This document shows positions 40,000 through 49,153 of a stretch of DNA of 64,000 nt, piece after piece (the first letter of the stretch is position 1; every line of letters starts with the position of its first letter). The DNA comes from Thiopseudomonas alkaliphila. GTDB taxonomy: Bacteria > Pseudomonadota > Gammaproteobacteria > Pseudomonadales > Pseudomonadaceae. Location of the stretch: assembly GCF_001267175.1 (NCBI RefSeq), contig NZ_CP012358.1, positions 474,501 through 538,500 of the forward strand, read 5' to 3'. The notes under the pieces are model-generated. The model was given only the letters and a program-made list of their open reading frames with translations, was not told where the DNA came from and did no database searches. A program made the translations under genes and the position numbers.

Positions 40000-40917
40000 T
40001 TAACTAAACAACGCTTCGAGCTTGATTTGATCTTGGGCGAACTGGCGAATGCCTTCAGCTAATTTTTCGGTTGCCATAGCATCTTCATTATGAGCCCAAC
40101 GAAATGCGGCTTCGGTCATTGCTGGTGGTCGCTCTTGCAAGCTCGGCACAGTTAATTGAGGTGTCAATTCACCACATTGTGCAGCTAACTGCTCAATTAA
40201 CTCAGGACTAATAGTTAAACGATCGCAACCGACCAGTTGTTCGATTTGTCCGATATTTCTAAAGCTAGCGCCCATCACAATGGTGGGGTATTGGTGCTGC
40301 TTATAATATTGATAAATTCGGCTTACCGATTGCACGCCTGGGTCTTCAGCACCCTGATAATCAATTCCTGAACGTTTTTTATGCCAGTCATAAATGCGTC
40401 CAACAAACGGGGAGATTAGATAAACTCCTGCTTCAGCACAGGCAATTGCCTGTGCCATCGAAAATATTAAGGTGAGGTTGGTCTGAATACCTTGCTGTTC
40501 TAAGCGCTCCGCCGCTTTAACTCCCTCCCAAGTGGCGGCAATCTTAATTAAGACGCGCGCTTTTTCTACTCCAGCAGCTTGATAAGCAGCAATCAAGCGT
40601 AATGCTGCCTGATAGGTTGCTTCGGTATCAAATGAAAGGCGTGCATCCACTTCGGTTGAAATGCGCCCAGGAATTTGTTGCACAATTTCACTGCCCACCG
40701 CGACCGCAAAGGCTTCAGTGGCTGCCTGTAGATCAGTAGCATGCTTTTGCTTAATCGACTCGATTAAGGCCTGATAAGGCTCAAGTGCTGCTGCTTTTAG
40801 TAATAATGATGGGTTAGTAGTAGCATCTTGTGGCTGCAAGCGTTGAATCGCATGTAAATCACCGGTATCAGCCACAATGACGGTATGTTGCTTTAGTTGT
40901 TCAAGTTTAGAGGACAT
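40000..40917 (-). CDS. tal: Transaldolase
   Basis: 305 residues, subfamily 1 (TalB-like). [13 protein letters not shown] (31-43), the Schiff-base lysine Lys125 in [11 protein letters not shown], and [18 protein letters not shown] are present. It swaps a dihydroxyacetone unit between sugar phosphates in the non-oxidative pentose phosphate pathway, in the cytoplasm. It is slightly shorter than the enteric enzyme (about 317) but has no gap in the catalytic blocks. Confidence 0.95.
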   Translation of the reverse strand: MSSKLEQLKQHTVIVADTGDLHAIQRLQPQDATTNPSLLLKAAALEPYQALIESIKQKHATDLQAATEAFAVAVGSEIVQQIPGRISTEVDARLSFDTEATYQAALRLIAAYQAAGVEKARVLIKIAATWEGVKAAERLEQQGIQTNLTLIFSMAQAIACAEAGVYLISPFVGRIYDWHKKRSGIDYQGAEDPGVQSVSRIYQYYKQHQYPTIVMGASFRNIGQIEQLVGCDRLTISPELIEQLAAQCGELTPQLTVPSLQERPPAMTEAAFRWAHNEDAMATEKLAEGIRQFAQDQIKLEALFS

Positions 40918-41014
40918 AATGCTATCTTCGTCAGGAGTTCTAAGTGTCAGCAGCGGCTTAGCGCGCTAGTTGGCGTTAGTGTTACGCTGTTTTAGTCAGG
41001 CTAACGTCGCTGTA

Positions 41015-41962
41015 TTACCTTTTAATTTCTTCTTCAGGGTTATTAGCATAGGGTAACGGTAACAGCAGCAGTTCTGGTCCATCAATAGCTCCTAAGCGTA
41101 CGCTACCTTGCAGTGCCGACTCTTCTAGTGCGACTGCTAATAATTCAACCACTGATTCTGCCGGATTAAGTGCTGCGATAATGACCTCGCCAATGGCATT
41201 GTTTTTGTCCACTGAAAATACCTGGGTGCCCGCTGCAGGCAAGTCCTCACTGTTGAGGGCAAAGCGAAATAAATGACGCTTTAATTTGCCTAGGTATTGC
41301 ATTCTTGCCACAATTTCTTGGCCGCTATAGCAGCCTTTTCTAAAGCTGACTGCGTCCAATGCAGGTAAGTTAAAAATTTGTGGAATAAAGCTGTCGCTGG
41401 TTGCTTCAGTAATATAAGCAATACCTGCACTGATTAACCCCAAATGCCATATATTAGTGTCGCTTTCAGTTGCACCGTGACTGATTAAGCGCTTGGTTAA
41501 ACAACTGGCTTCATCTGCAGGGCACCATAATTCGATAAGGCTAGGACTCACGCGTACTGCTGTTAGGTGATTTAAATGCACTACGCTATTACTTTCATAA
41601 GGCAGCTCTAGGCCTAACGCTTGAAGTATGGCCTCAGCATCGACTAAACCAAAGCGAGCCCATTCTGCAGAAACATTGCTTAAGCTCGATTTAGAAAAAA
41701 GCGCGTATTTTTTTAACTCTTCAATTTGCAGGTCAACTAAAGAGTGATCCATGGCTAATAAATAACCTTCTGCGACTTGCAGCACGCGAAAGTTTGAGAT
41801 CATGCGTCCCTTAGGATTGCATCTCGCGCCTAAGCTGGATCGGTTATCATGTACATAGTCGAGATTACAGGTGATCTGACCTTGTAAAAACTTTTTGGCA
41901 TCACTGCCTTTGACCGATAAAACACCTTGTTCAGAAAGCAGGGTAAAATATGCTTGGCTCAT
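41015..41962 (-). CDS. ygfZ: YgfZ/IbaG-type folate-dependent Fe-S maintenance protein
   Basis: 315 residues of GcvT-like fold. The signature cysteine motif KGCYSGQEIVARMQYLG is at about 221-237, as in YgfZ. YgfZ proteins help assemble or repair Fe-S enzymes and influence tRNA thiomethylation. It is divergent from sdhE, matching the Pseudomonas neighbourhood ygfZ-sdhE-ygfX-nadB. Confidence 0.92.
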   Translation of the reverse strand: MSQAYFTLLSEQGVLSVKGSDAKKFLQGQITCNLDYVHDNRSSLGARCNPKGRMISNFRVLQVAEGYLLAMDHSLVDLQIEELKKYALFSKSSLSNVSAEWARFGLVDAEAILQALGLELPYESNSVVHLNHLTAVRVSPSLIELWCPADEASCLTKRLISHGATESDTNIWHLGLISAGIAYITEATSDSFIPQIFNLPALDAVSFRKGCYSGQEIVARMQYLGKLKRHLFRFALNSEDLPAAGTQVFSVDKNNAIGEVIIAALNPAESVVELLAVALEESALQGSVRLGAIDGPELLLLPLPYANNPEEEIKR

Positions 41963-42007
41963 TACTCAAATCTCACTTAATAAGTTCTGCTGATTTTCAC
42001 TCATCAT

Positions 42008-42029
42008 ACTCGCTATTTTAGTAGCGAGT
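42008..42029. repeat. 8-bp inverted repeat between ygfZ and sdhE
   Basis: ACTCGCTA and TAGCGAGT are separated by six bases in the divergent promoter region. It could be a regulator site; no regulator is recognised. Confidence 0.35.
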
Positions 42030-42083
42030 GCGCTTAGGCACGTTGTCGCCTATACTTAGCTCATTCGCTAAGGGGAGTTACTT

Positions 42084-42353
42084 ATGGATTCAAATACAAA
42101 GGTTTCACAAACTGAATTAAATCGCCTGTTTTGGCATAGTCGCCGCGGCATGCTTGAGCTAGATGTGCTGCTAGTACCTTTTGTTAAAGAGGTCTATCCA
42201 GAGCTATCTGCTGAAGATCAAGCGCGCTATCGCAAGCTGTTAAGCTGTGAAGATCAGGATATGTTCGGTTGGTTCATGCGACGCAATTCTCCTGAAGATA
42301 GCGATTTAAAATATATGGTTGATATGATTTTAACGCGTGCCCAAAACCCATAA
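42084..42353 (+). CDS. sdhE: Succinate dehydrogenase flavinylation factor
   Basis: 89 residues. The [10 protein letters not shown] helix (R-G-x-x-E-L-D) and the C-terminal FGWFMRR are the SdhE/YgfY signatures. SdhE helps attach FAD covalently to SdhA and FrdA. GGGGAG precedes the ATG. The 3' end overlaps ygfX by 17 nt. Confidence 0.93.
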   Translation: MDSNTKVSQTELNRLFWHSRRGMLELDVLLVPFVKEVYPELSAEDQARYRKLLSCEDQDMFGWFMRRNSPEDSDLKYMVDMILTRAQNP

Positions 42354-42771
42354 CACTTTCAGTATAACCCTACAGCCTTCTAAGTGTAGAAGGCTATTGG
42401 GCATTTGTAGTCTAGTACTGCTTTTAATGAGCAGTTTTTTACTGCAATGGTCATGGAGTTTGTTCGGGGTATATGTCGCAGCACTACTAGCCAGCATCTG
42501 GGAAATGCAGTTAGCCCGCTCAACAGGTAAAACCCTCAGTTATTCTGCTCACCAATGGCATCTTGCTACGGCGCAAAATCCTGCGCTTAGTCACCCAATT
42601 CAAGTCTACGGTGAAACGGTGGTCACGCCTTGGTTGGTAGTTGTACTGTACCGGCTGCCTAATCAATACTTTAAGCGTGCGCTGGTTATTCCTGCCGATT
42701 CACTAAACTCCCAACAGCACCGCCAATTAAGAGTCAGGCTCCGTTTTTCGCGAGCGGTTATTCATCATTAA
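42337..42771 (+). CDS. ygfX: YgfX-like membrane protein
   Basis: 144 residues with a GTG start inside sdhE. One or two membrane helices at about 20-55 are followed by a soluble C-terminal beta domain. Position after sdhE and the layout fit YgfX (CptA), reported as the toxin partner of SdhE/YgfY in E. coli, though that role is debated. The gene's 3' end overlaps nadB by 14 nt tail-to-tail. Confidence 0.75.
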   Translation: MPKTHNTFSITLQPSKCRRLLGICSLVLLLMSSFLLQWSWSLFGVYVAALLASIWEMQLARSTGKTLSYSAHQWHLATAQNPALSHPIQVYGETVVTPWLVVVLYRLPNQYFKRALVIPADSLNSQQHRQLRVRLRFSRAVIHH

Positions 42772-44398
42772 GGCTATGATCACTAAGCTTATAGTTATCT
42801 GGCGTAAGCAGTGTAGGGATCGCTTTGGCTAATGTATCAGGATAATCAAGAGTGTAATGTAAGCCGCGACTTTCTTTGCGGGCAAGGGCGCAGTTAATGA
42901 TTAACTCAGCCACAATGGCTAAGTTTCTTAGCTCCAGCAAATCTTTACTGACTTTGTAGTTCGAGTAAAAATCTTGGATCTCACTTTGCAGCAACTTGAT
43001 CCGATGTTGCGCGCGTAAAATTCGTTTATCGGTACGCACAATACCAATGTAGTTCCACATAAAACGGCGTAACTCATCCCAGTTATGGGCGATGATAATG
43101 TCTTCATCAGAATCAGTTACTTGTGAGGCATCCCAAGCGGGAATGGGGTAAGGCGTAGCAACGGGGTGCTGAATAATATGTTGAGCCGCCGAGCGAGCAT
43201 AGACAAAGCACTCAAGCAAGGAGTTGCTGGCCATCCGATTGGCTCCGTGCAAACCGGTAAAACTAGTTTCACCAATGGCATACAGCCCTGCAAGATCGGT
43301 TTGTCCATGCTGATTCACCCAGACTCCACCACAGGTGTAGTGGGCTGCTGGCACTACTGGAATGGGTTGCTTAGTAATATCAATGTCAAAGTCTAAACAA
43401 CGCTGATAAATCGTCGGGAAGTGGGCTTTAATAAAGTTCGCCGGTTGATGCGAAATATCGAGGTAAACGGAGTCTAGCCCCCGTTTTTTCATTTCATGGT
43501 CAATGGCTCTGGCCACAATATCACGGGGCGCAAGCTCGGCCTTAGGATGATACTGCGGCATAAAGCGCTCACCTGATGGCAGCTTTAGATAAGCGCCTTC
43601 ACCGCGTAAAGCTTCAGATATTAAAAAATTCTTGGCATGCGGATGATATAAGCAGGTAGGGTGAAACTGATTAAATTCTAAGTTGCCCACCCGACAACCG
43701 GCACGCCAAGCCATCGCGATACCATCGCCAGTCGCACTATCTGGGTTACTGGTATATAAGTACACCTTAGCTGCGCCACCTGTGGCCAAAATCACTTGTT
43801 TGGCGGCGTAAGTGGCTACTTGATTGTTGCTGGCATCTAGCACATAGGCACCGACGCAACGTTTGGCTGAAGGGTTAACGCTACATGGTTGAGTAATAAG
43901 ATCAATCGCTACTTGATGCTCAAAGAAATCAATATTTGCCTGTTGTTTTGCATTAGTCAGTAAGGTGGTAAAGATAGCCGCGCCGGTTGCATCAGCGGCG
44001 TGAATAATTCGTCGCTGGCTATGTCCGCCTTCTTGGGTGAGGTGAAAGTCTAAAATAGAACGACTATCTAAGGGGGCACCATCATTTTTAGTAAAGGGCA
44101 CGCCCTGATCAATTAACCACTGAATAGCCGCGCGACTATTTTCCACGGTAAAGCGCACCGCGTCTTCATCGCACAAACCAGCGCCTGCAACTAAAGTATC
44201 TTGAATATGCGACTCTACCGTATCGCCTTCATCCAGTACCGCAGCAACGCCGCCTTGGGCCCAGTAAGTAGAACCTGCATGCAATGAGCCTTTACTGAGA
44301 ATGGCAATGCTATAGCTAGCCGGTAAATTGAGCGCTGCAGTTAAACCAGCGGCACCACTACCGATAATTAACACATCATAGGAATAGTGAAGGCTCAT
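42758..44398 (-). CDS. nadB: L-aspartate oxidase
   Basis: 546 residues. The FAD motif [16 protein letters not shown] is at 9-24. [15 protein letters not shown], the substrate-loop block [12 protein letters not shown] and [21 protein letters not shown] are all typical of NadB. It makes iminoaspartate for NAD biosynthesis in the cytoplasm. In Pseudomonas nadB normally sits next to algU; here it is separated from algU by about 10 kb of other genes. Confidence 0.95.
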   Translation of the reverse strand: MSLHYSYDVLIIGSGAAGLTAALNLPASYSIAILSKGSLHAGSTYWAQGGVAAVLDEGDTVESHIQDTLVAGAGLCDEDAVRFTVENSRAAIQWLIDQGVPFTKNDGAPLDSRSILDFHLTQEGGHSQRRIIHAADATGAAIFTTLLTNAKQQANIDFFEHQVAIDLITQPCSVNPSAKRCVGAYVLDASNNQVATYAAKQVILATGGAAKVYLYTSNPDSATGDGIAMAWRAGCRVGNLEFNQFHPTCLYHPHAKNFLISEALRGEGAYLKLPSGERFMPQYHPKAELAPRDIVARAIDHEMKKRGLDSVYLDISHQPANFIKAHFPTIYQRCLDFDIDITKQPIPVVPAAHYTCGGVWVNQHGQTDLAGLYAIGETSFTGLHGANRMASNSLLECFVYARSAAQHIIQHPVATPYPIPAWDASQVTDSDEDIIIAHNWDELRRFMWNYIGIVRTDKRILRAQHRIKLLQSEIQDFYSNYKVSKDLLELRNLAIVAELIINCALARKESRGLHYTLDYPDTLAKAIPTLLTPDNYKLSDHSLNDE

Positions 44399-44429
44399 AA
44401 CAGGGTATCGATTCTAAGCAATAAAAGAA

Positions 44430-44467
44430 GCTAGCCAATGTAAACCCGATAGGTGTTTTTGGCTAGC
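44430..44467 (-). terminator. Probable terminator after the crotonase gene
   Basis: GCTAGCCAA and TTGGCTAGC form a perfect 9-bp stem with a 20-nt loop, followed on the minus strand by the T-rich TTCTTTTA. Confidence 0.6.
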
Positions 44468-44475
44468 CGTTAGTT

Positions 44476-45264
44476 CTATTGTTTAGCTTGCCATTGGGCA
44501 GGGCGTTTAGCGATAAAGGCATCAATCCCTTCCATTGCATCGGCCTGAGTTAAGTTATCAACCATCACTTGTCCTGTATAACGATAGGCCTCAGCTAACG
44601 GCATGTTCAGTTGCTGGTAAAAAGCGTGCTTACCTAGCTTTAAGGTGGCGGGTGATTTGCTGGCAATTTTTTCAGCTAAGGCCACGGTAAAGTCTGCAAG
44701 CGCGGAGTTATCCACGGCATGATTAATCAACCCCATTGCAACGGCTTGCGTTGCACTAATCATCTCGCCAGTTAGCAGCATTTCTAGTGCATGCTTAGGA
44801 CTAACTACCCGTGATAAGGCTACCATCGGCGTTGAGCAAAATAAGCCGATATTCACTCCAGGAGTGGCAAAGCGCGCACTCTCAGCGGCAACTGCTAGAT
44901 CACAAGAAGCCACAAGCTGACAACCTGCCGCGGTAGCAACGCCTGACACCTCGGCAATCACTGGTAAGTCTAAGTTCACTACTTGTTGCATGACTTTGCT
45001 GCACTGATCAAATAGCGCTTGATGCTGCTTTGGGTCACCAAAAGCTTGCTGGATTTCCTTAAGGTTATGTCCTGCACTAAAGGCTGGACCTTTGGCTCTA
45101 ATAATGAGTACATGGATCGCTGGATGCTGTTCAGCTTCTAGTAATCGTTGCTCTAACTCTTGCAACATAGCCAGTGATAGGCTATTGCGTGACGATTGAT
45201 TATCAAGGGTAATAACCCCGACATGATTGGCTAGAATCTCTAGGGTAATAGGCTCGGTCGACAT
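44476..45264 (-). CDS. Crotonase-family protein, ECHDC3-like
   Basis: 262 residues. The enoyl-CoA hydratase fold is clear: AFSAGHNLKEI supplies the first oxyanion-hole part and SGVATAAGCQLVASCDLAVA the second. Both catalytic glutamates of true hydratases are replaced: Gln116 in GCQLV and Gly136 in TPGVNIGLF. The block VNIGLFCSTPMVAL is like animal ECHDC3 and its bacterial relatives. It should still bind acyl-CoA, but the reaction is unknown and hydration is doubtful. Confidence 0.8.
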   Translation of the reverse strand: MSTEPITLEILANHVGVITLDNQSSRNSLSLAMLQELEQRLLEAEQHPAIHVLIIRAKGPAFSAGHNLKEIQQAFGDPKQHQALFDQCSKVMQQVVNLDLPVIAEVSGVATAAGCQLVASCDLAVAAESARFATPGVNIGLFCSTPMVALSRVVSPKHALEMLLTGEMISATQAVAMGLINHAVDNSALADFTVALAEKIASKSPATLKLGKHAFYQQLNMPLAEAYRYTGQVMVDNLTQADAMEGIDAFIAKRPAQWQAKQ

Positions 45265-45421
45265 AATGAATATCCTAAAAAATAATCGGTTAAGCCTAAC
45301 TGAGTTCGAATCTAGAGAGTTACCGACTAAAGCAGGGGGCGCTGCAGGGATGAAAAAAACAACCTGCGGTGGCTGTGTTAGAATTTGTGGCTTTTAATCG
45401 TAACGTACTGGAATACAACTC

Positions 45422-46321
45422 ATGTTAGGAATGTTTCGTGCATATCGCGAGCGCGGCTGGCGAGAAATTAGCCCTGCCGAATATGCCCATTGCTGGGAAC
45501 AATGGGGCGGCAGTGTGATCACTCATCCGCGTATTGTTGAGCGCTTAGCTTTGCTGGCCGAAATTCCGGTACGTTATTTAGGCTGGCCGGCCACTGGACA
45601 GCTGCAGGCGGCGATTCCAACATGGGGGCAGCATTTGGCGTTAGCTAAAGCGGTGCTCAAGCGTAAAGGCAAGCGTGGCTTATATGATTTAGGCAACGCC
45701 GAAGTCATTTTACCTATGGCCGCTAATGCTCAGATTGACTTGCGCTTTAAGGCAGAAAACTTGTCAGAGCGCAGTGCAGCGCAGATTAAACAAGCGCAGG
45801 CTCATCCCTTTGGTTTAGCGCTGGCTCGAGCGCCTGAAGATTACAGTAAAAAATTTCGCTATAACCAGCGCCGTGAACTGCGTCTACTAGAAGAAGCCGG
45901 CGGGCAAATCCGTGACATACAGCAGCTCACTCCGGTCGAGCGGGCCACTATTTATAGCCAGCTATTTGAACAGCGTTGGTCTTTTGATGTGCCCGGTAAA
46001 CAGCACCTCAGTGAAGTATTTACTTTGTTGGATGAGTTTATGGCTGGATCGGTGTTGTATTTAGCGGAGCAACCGATTGCGATTCAAATTCTATACAAGG
46101 TGCAGTCACCTCAGTGGATCAGTGTTGAGTACGTCAATGGCGGCGTTGCGCCAGATCATAAGGACTTCAGTCCAGGCAGCGTGTTGAGCTTTATCAATAC
46201 CCAAGCCGAGTGGCAATTAGCCAAGGCAGCCGGTAAAACGCTGCGCTATTCTTTTGGCCGTGATGAGCAAGCCTATAAGCAGCGTTGGTGCCATTCTTCA
46301 GCTATTTATTTCACCCGCTAA
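45422..46321 (+). CDS. Mig-14 family protein (antimicrobial peptide resistance)
   Basis: 299 residues of a FemX/GNAT-like fold. MFRAYRERGWREI at the start and VEYVNGGV and LRYSFGRDEQAYKQRW near the end resemble Mig-14 proteins. In Salmonella and Pseudomonas Mig-14 contributes to resistance to cationic antimicrobial peptides, probably from the inner membrane face. It is followed nine bases later by the DnpA-like gene, the same pairing as in P. aeruginosa, where it lies in the LPS-core region; here it stands alone. Confidence 0.75.
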   Translation: MLGMFRAYRERGWREISPAEYAHCWEQWGGSVITHPRIVERLALLAEIPVRYLGWPATGQLQAAIPTWGQHLALAKAVLKRKGKRGLYDLGNAEVILPMAANAQIDLRFKAENLSERSAAQIKQAQAHPFGLALARAPEDYSKKFRYNQRRELRLLEEAGGQIRDIQQLTPVERATIYSQLFEQRWSFDVPGKQHLSEVFTLLDEFMAGSVLYLAEQPIAIQILYKVQSPQWISVEYVNGGVAPDHKDFSPGSVLSFINTQAEWQLAKAAGKTLRYSFGRDEQAYKQRWCHSSAIYFTR

Positions 46322-46330
46322 GGTGGTGTT

Positions 46331-47761
46331 ATGTCGAGTAAAAAACAACAGTTACTCCAGCAGTTTCGGCGTAAAAAACGCCTTAGTTTGTTATTGGTGC
46401 TGACAGTTTTAGTACTACTCAGTGCGTTCTATAGCCTGTGGTTGCTGCCGTTAGCTTTAGTACTGACGTGGGTCATCCATGAGGCTTGGTTTGCCGATCA
46501 CTTGTTTTACTCGCCGCGCAGTGATTATCACTACCAGTTTCCAGAGTATAGTCAGCAACTGGCCTGTCAGTTACAAGATGGCAGACTGCAGTTAGCACAG
46601 GCGTTGCCCGAGTCAATTGGGGCAGGCAGTACTTTGGTACTTGCAGTTCATTTACGCAGCAGCTGGTTAGGTCGCCTATTTGATCCAGTGCTAACTGTGG
46701 GCTGCGATCGACAAACGTTTGAGCGGGGAGCCTGTGGGGTGCGCTATTTGAACTTAACAGGACAGCTCTTTGAGCTGGTTGAGAAAGGCTTGCCGCTGAG
46801 TACGCGTTTTTGTCAGGTACAGCAGCATGGACCTATCGTGGCTTGGCCTGCTCGAAGTTTTAAGCCACGCCGGATCATGCTGATTGCCCCCCATGCCGAT
46901 GATGCCGAACTGGCTGCCTTTGGCTTATACAGTCAAGCCGCAGATGTTTCGTTGGTGACTTTAACTCAAGGTGAGATAGAGGCAGAAACCTATCAGCAAT
47001 TGGGTTTAGCTCCTGAAGCAGCTGCTAAACTCAAAGGGCGCTTGCGTAGCTGGGATAGCATGGCCATTCCTCTATGGGGTGGAGTACCCACCAGTCATTG
47101 TGTACAGCTGGGCTATTATTGCTTGCAGTTACAAGCAATGCAGCAGCAGCCAAGCCAAGCATTTGGCTCTAAAGAGTCTGGCGAGGCAGATACCCGTAGC
47201 GTACGCCAGATGAATGCCTGCCGATTACCAAGCGATGCAAACGGGGTGCCCAGTTGGGAAAACTTGATTGCCGATCTTACACAGCTTATCGCTGATTTTA
47301 AGCCAGAGCTTATTGTTACCCCACACCCAGAGCTAGATCCCCATGGCGACCATATTGCTGCGACTGCTGCCGTGCAAGAGGCGCTAGCTCAGCAAGCTCA
47401 TTCGGTACAGGCCTTACTGCTATATGCTAACCATTTAGCTGACAATGATCGCTGGCCGATGGGCAATGCAGGAGAAGGTGTTGCCTTGCCGCCAGTAACC
47501 GATGCAGCGTTACCCGCCGATGAGCTCTGGAGCTATGTACTAAGCGTGGAACAACAGCTAGATAAAGCATTGGCACTAGCGATGCAGCATGATTTGCAAG
47601 GGTCATTGCCGTTGAAAAAACGTCTGCGTCGAAACCTGCAAAAGCTATTGCTGGGTCGTCGTTGGCCTGTTACTGGTGATAATGAGTTTTTTCGTAAAGC
47701 TGTACGGCGGCACGAACTGTTTTGGGTGAGGCCGTTACAGCAAACAAGTCCGCATGATTAA
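46331..47761 (+). CDS. dnpA: PIG-L family de-N-acetylase, DnpA-like
   Basis: 476 residues. Membrane helices at about 18-50 anchor it; the PIG-L zinc motif PHADDAE is at 187-193 and the second motif ELDPHGDHIA near 336. The N-terminal 180 residues are an extra domain not present in small PIG-L enzymes, matching P. aeruginosa DnpA, which affects antibiotic persistence. The likely target is an N-acetylated surface sugar, which is inference. It probably forms one operon with the Mig-14 gene, and it converges on cbrB with nine bases between. Confidence 0.8.
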   Translation: MSSKKQQLLQQFRRKKRLSLLLVLTVLVLLSAFYSLWLLPLALVLTWVIHEAWFADHLFYSPRSDYHYQFPEYSQQLACQLQDGRLQLAQALPESIGAGSTLVLAVHLRSSWLGRLFDPVLTVGCDRQTFERGACGVRYLNLTGQLFELVEKGLPLSTRFCQVQQHGPIVAWPARSFKPRRIMLIAPHADDAELAAFGLYSQAADVSLVTLTQGEIEAETYQQLGLAPEAAAKLKGRLRSWDSMAIPLWGGVPTSHCVQLGYYCLQLQAMQQQPSQAFGSKESGEADTRSVRQMNACRLPSDANGVPSWENLIADLTQLIADFKPELIVTPHPELDPHGDHIAATAAVQEALAQQAHSVQALLLYANHLADNDRWPMGNAGEGVALPPVTDAALPADELWSYVLSVEQQLDKALALAMQHDLQGSLPLKKRLRRNLQKLLLGRRWPVTGDNEFFRKAVRRHELFWVRPLQQTSPHD

Positions 47762-47770
47762 ACACGCTGC

Positions 47771-49147
47771 TTATTTTTGCCGCGGAATACCATAACGCTG
47801 TCGCCGTTCCCACAAGCACTTACGACTAATACCGAGTTGTTTAGCTAACTCGGTTTCGGTCATTTGTTGCTGATTATTGATTACAAACTGATAAAAGTAA
47901 TCGTCTAGGGATAAGTTGTCAGCAGGAGACGGTTCAGATGTGGCACTTGCCTCAAGATTGCCAGCTTTAGCTGGGGGTGACCACTCGATACCCAGTAAAT
48001 CAGGAGTAATCTGTGGCTCATCACATAGAATGACTGCTCGCTCAATAGCATTTTCTAGTTCGCGCACATTGCCAGGCCATGGATAGTTTTGTAACAGCTG
48101 CAATGCCTCAGGGCTGAAGCTTAAGGCCGCTGCATCGGTTTTAGCTAGCTGCTGCTGCAATAGCTTTTCTGCCAGTTCGATCACATCTGACCCGCGTTCG
48201 CGTAGTGCAGGAATATGCAGCGCAATCACATGCAAGCGGTAATACAAGTCTTCACGAAAGCTTCCCGCTTGAGCCCGCGACTTAAGATCGCGGTGAGTGG
48301 CAGCCATAAAGCGGACATCGACCTTAATTGAGTTAACCGAACCAACGCGCCGCACTTCTCCTTCTTGAATTGCACGTAATAACCGTGCTTGAGCTTCTAA
48401 CGGTAACTCACCAATTTCATCCAAAAATAAAGTGCCGCCATTGGCTGCCTCAATCAATCCGGCACGGGCTTGATTAGCACCAGTAAAGGCGCCTTTTTCA
48501 TGGCCAAACAGCTCTGACTCAATCAAAGACTCGGGAATAGCTGCGCAGTTGACATTAATTAATGGCCCCTGAGCGCGTTTGGAGTGTTCGTGGATGGCTC
48601 TGGCAACAAGCTCTTTACCAGTGCCTGACTCACCTAAAATCAAAACATTGGAATCAGTTGGTGCCACTTTCATGATTTTGTTAAACAGTGCCTGCATCAC
48701 CGCACTGCTGCCAATAATGTTCAGTTTACTGGCAAGGCTGGAGTTTGCTGTTTCAGGGGAAGTCGTGAGGCGGTCTTGAGTTTTTACTGGGCTATTGGCT
48801 TCTTGTAAAATACGCGCAACAGTACTGAGCATATCGTCATGGTCAAAGGGCTTAGCAATGTAATCGACCGCTCCTTGGCGCATTGAGTCAACCGCTGAGC
48901 GTAAACTAGCGTAGCTAGTCATAATCAATACCGGCAGATCTTTTGCAATCTCAATTAAATCAGTGCCTGGCGCGCCAGGTAAACGCAAGTCGGTAATAAT
49001 TAATTGCACAGTCTGAGTATTAAGCAGCGCTTGAGCTTCAGCCACGGTACCTGCTTCAAGAACGGAGTAATGATTTCGCTCCAAGAGCCGCTTTAGCGCC
49101 CGCCGAATAATGGCTTCATCTTCAACAATTAAAATAGACTGCATCAC
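47771..49147 (-). CDS. cbrB: Sigma-54-dependent response regulator CbrB
   Basis: 458 residues. A receiver domain (1-120, phospho-acceptor Asp53 in ITDLRLPG) is followed by an AAA+ sigma-54 activator domain ([14 protein letters not shown] loop) and a Fis-type helix-turn-helix ([20 protein letters not shown]). With the sensor gene just upstream it is the CbrA/CbrB pair controlling carbon and nitrogen use. In Pseudomonas the sRNA gene crcZ usually follows cbrB; here only nine bases separate it from the convergent dnpA. Confidence 0.9.
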   Translation of the reverse strand: MMQSILIVEDEAIIRRALKRLLERNHYSVLEAGTVAEAQALLNTQTVQLIITDLRLPGAPGTDLIEIAKDLPVLIMTSYASLRSAVDSMRQGAVDYIAKPFDHDDMLSTVARILQEANSPVKTQDRLTTSPETANSSLASKLNIIGSSAVMQALFNKIMKVAPTDSNVLILGESGTGKELVARAIHEHSKRAQGPLINVNCAAIPESLIESELFGHEKGAFTGANQARAGLIEAANGGTLFLDEIGELPLEAQARLLRAIQEGEVRRVGSVNSIKVDVRFMAATHRDLKSRAQAGSFREDLYYRLHVIALHIPALRERGSDVIELAEKLLQQQLAKTDAAALSFSPEALQLLQNYPWPGNVRELENAIERAVILCDEPQITPDLLGIEWSPPAKAGNLEASATSEPSPADNLSLDDYFYQFVINNQQQMTETELAKQLGISRKCLWERRQRYGIPRQK

Positions 49148-49153
49148 AACACT

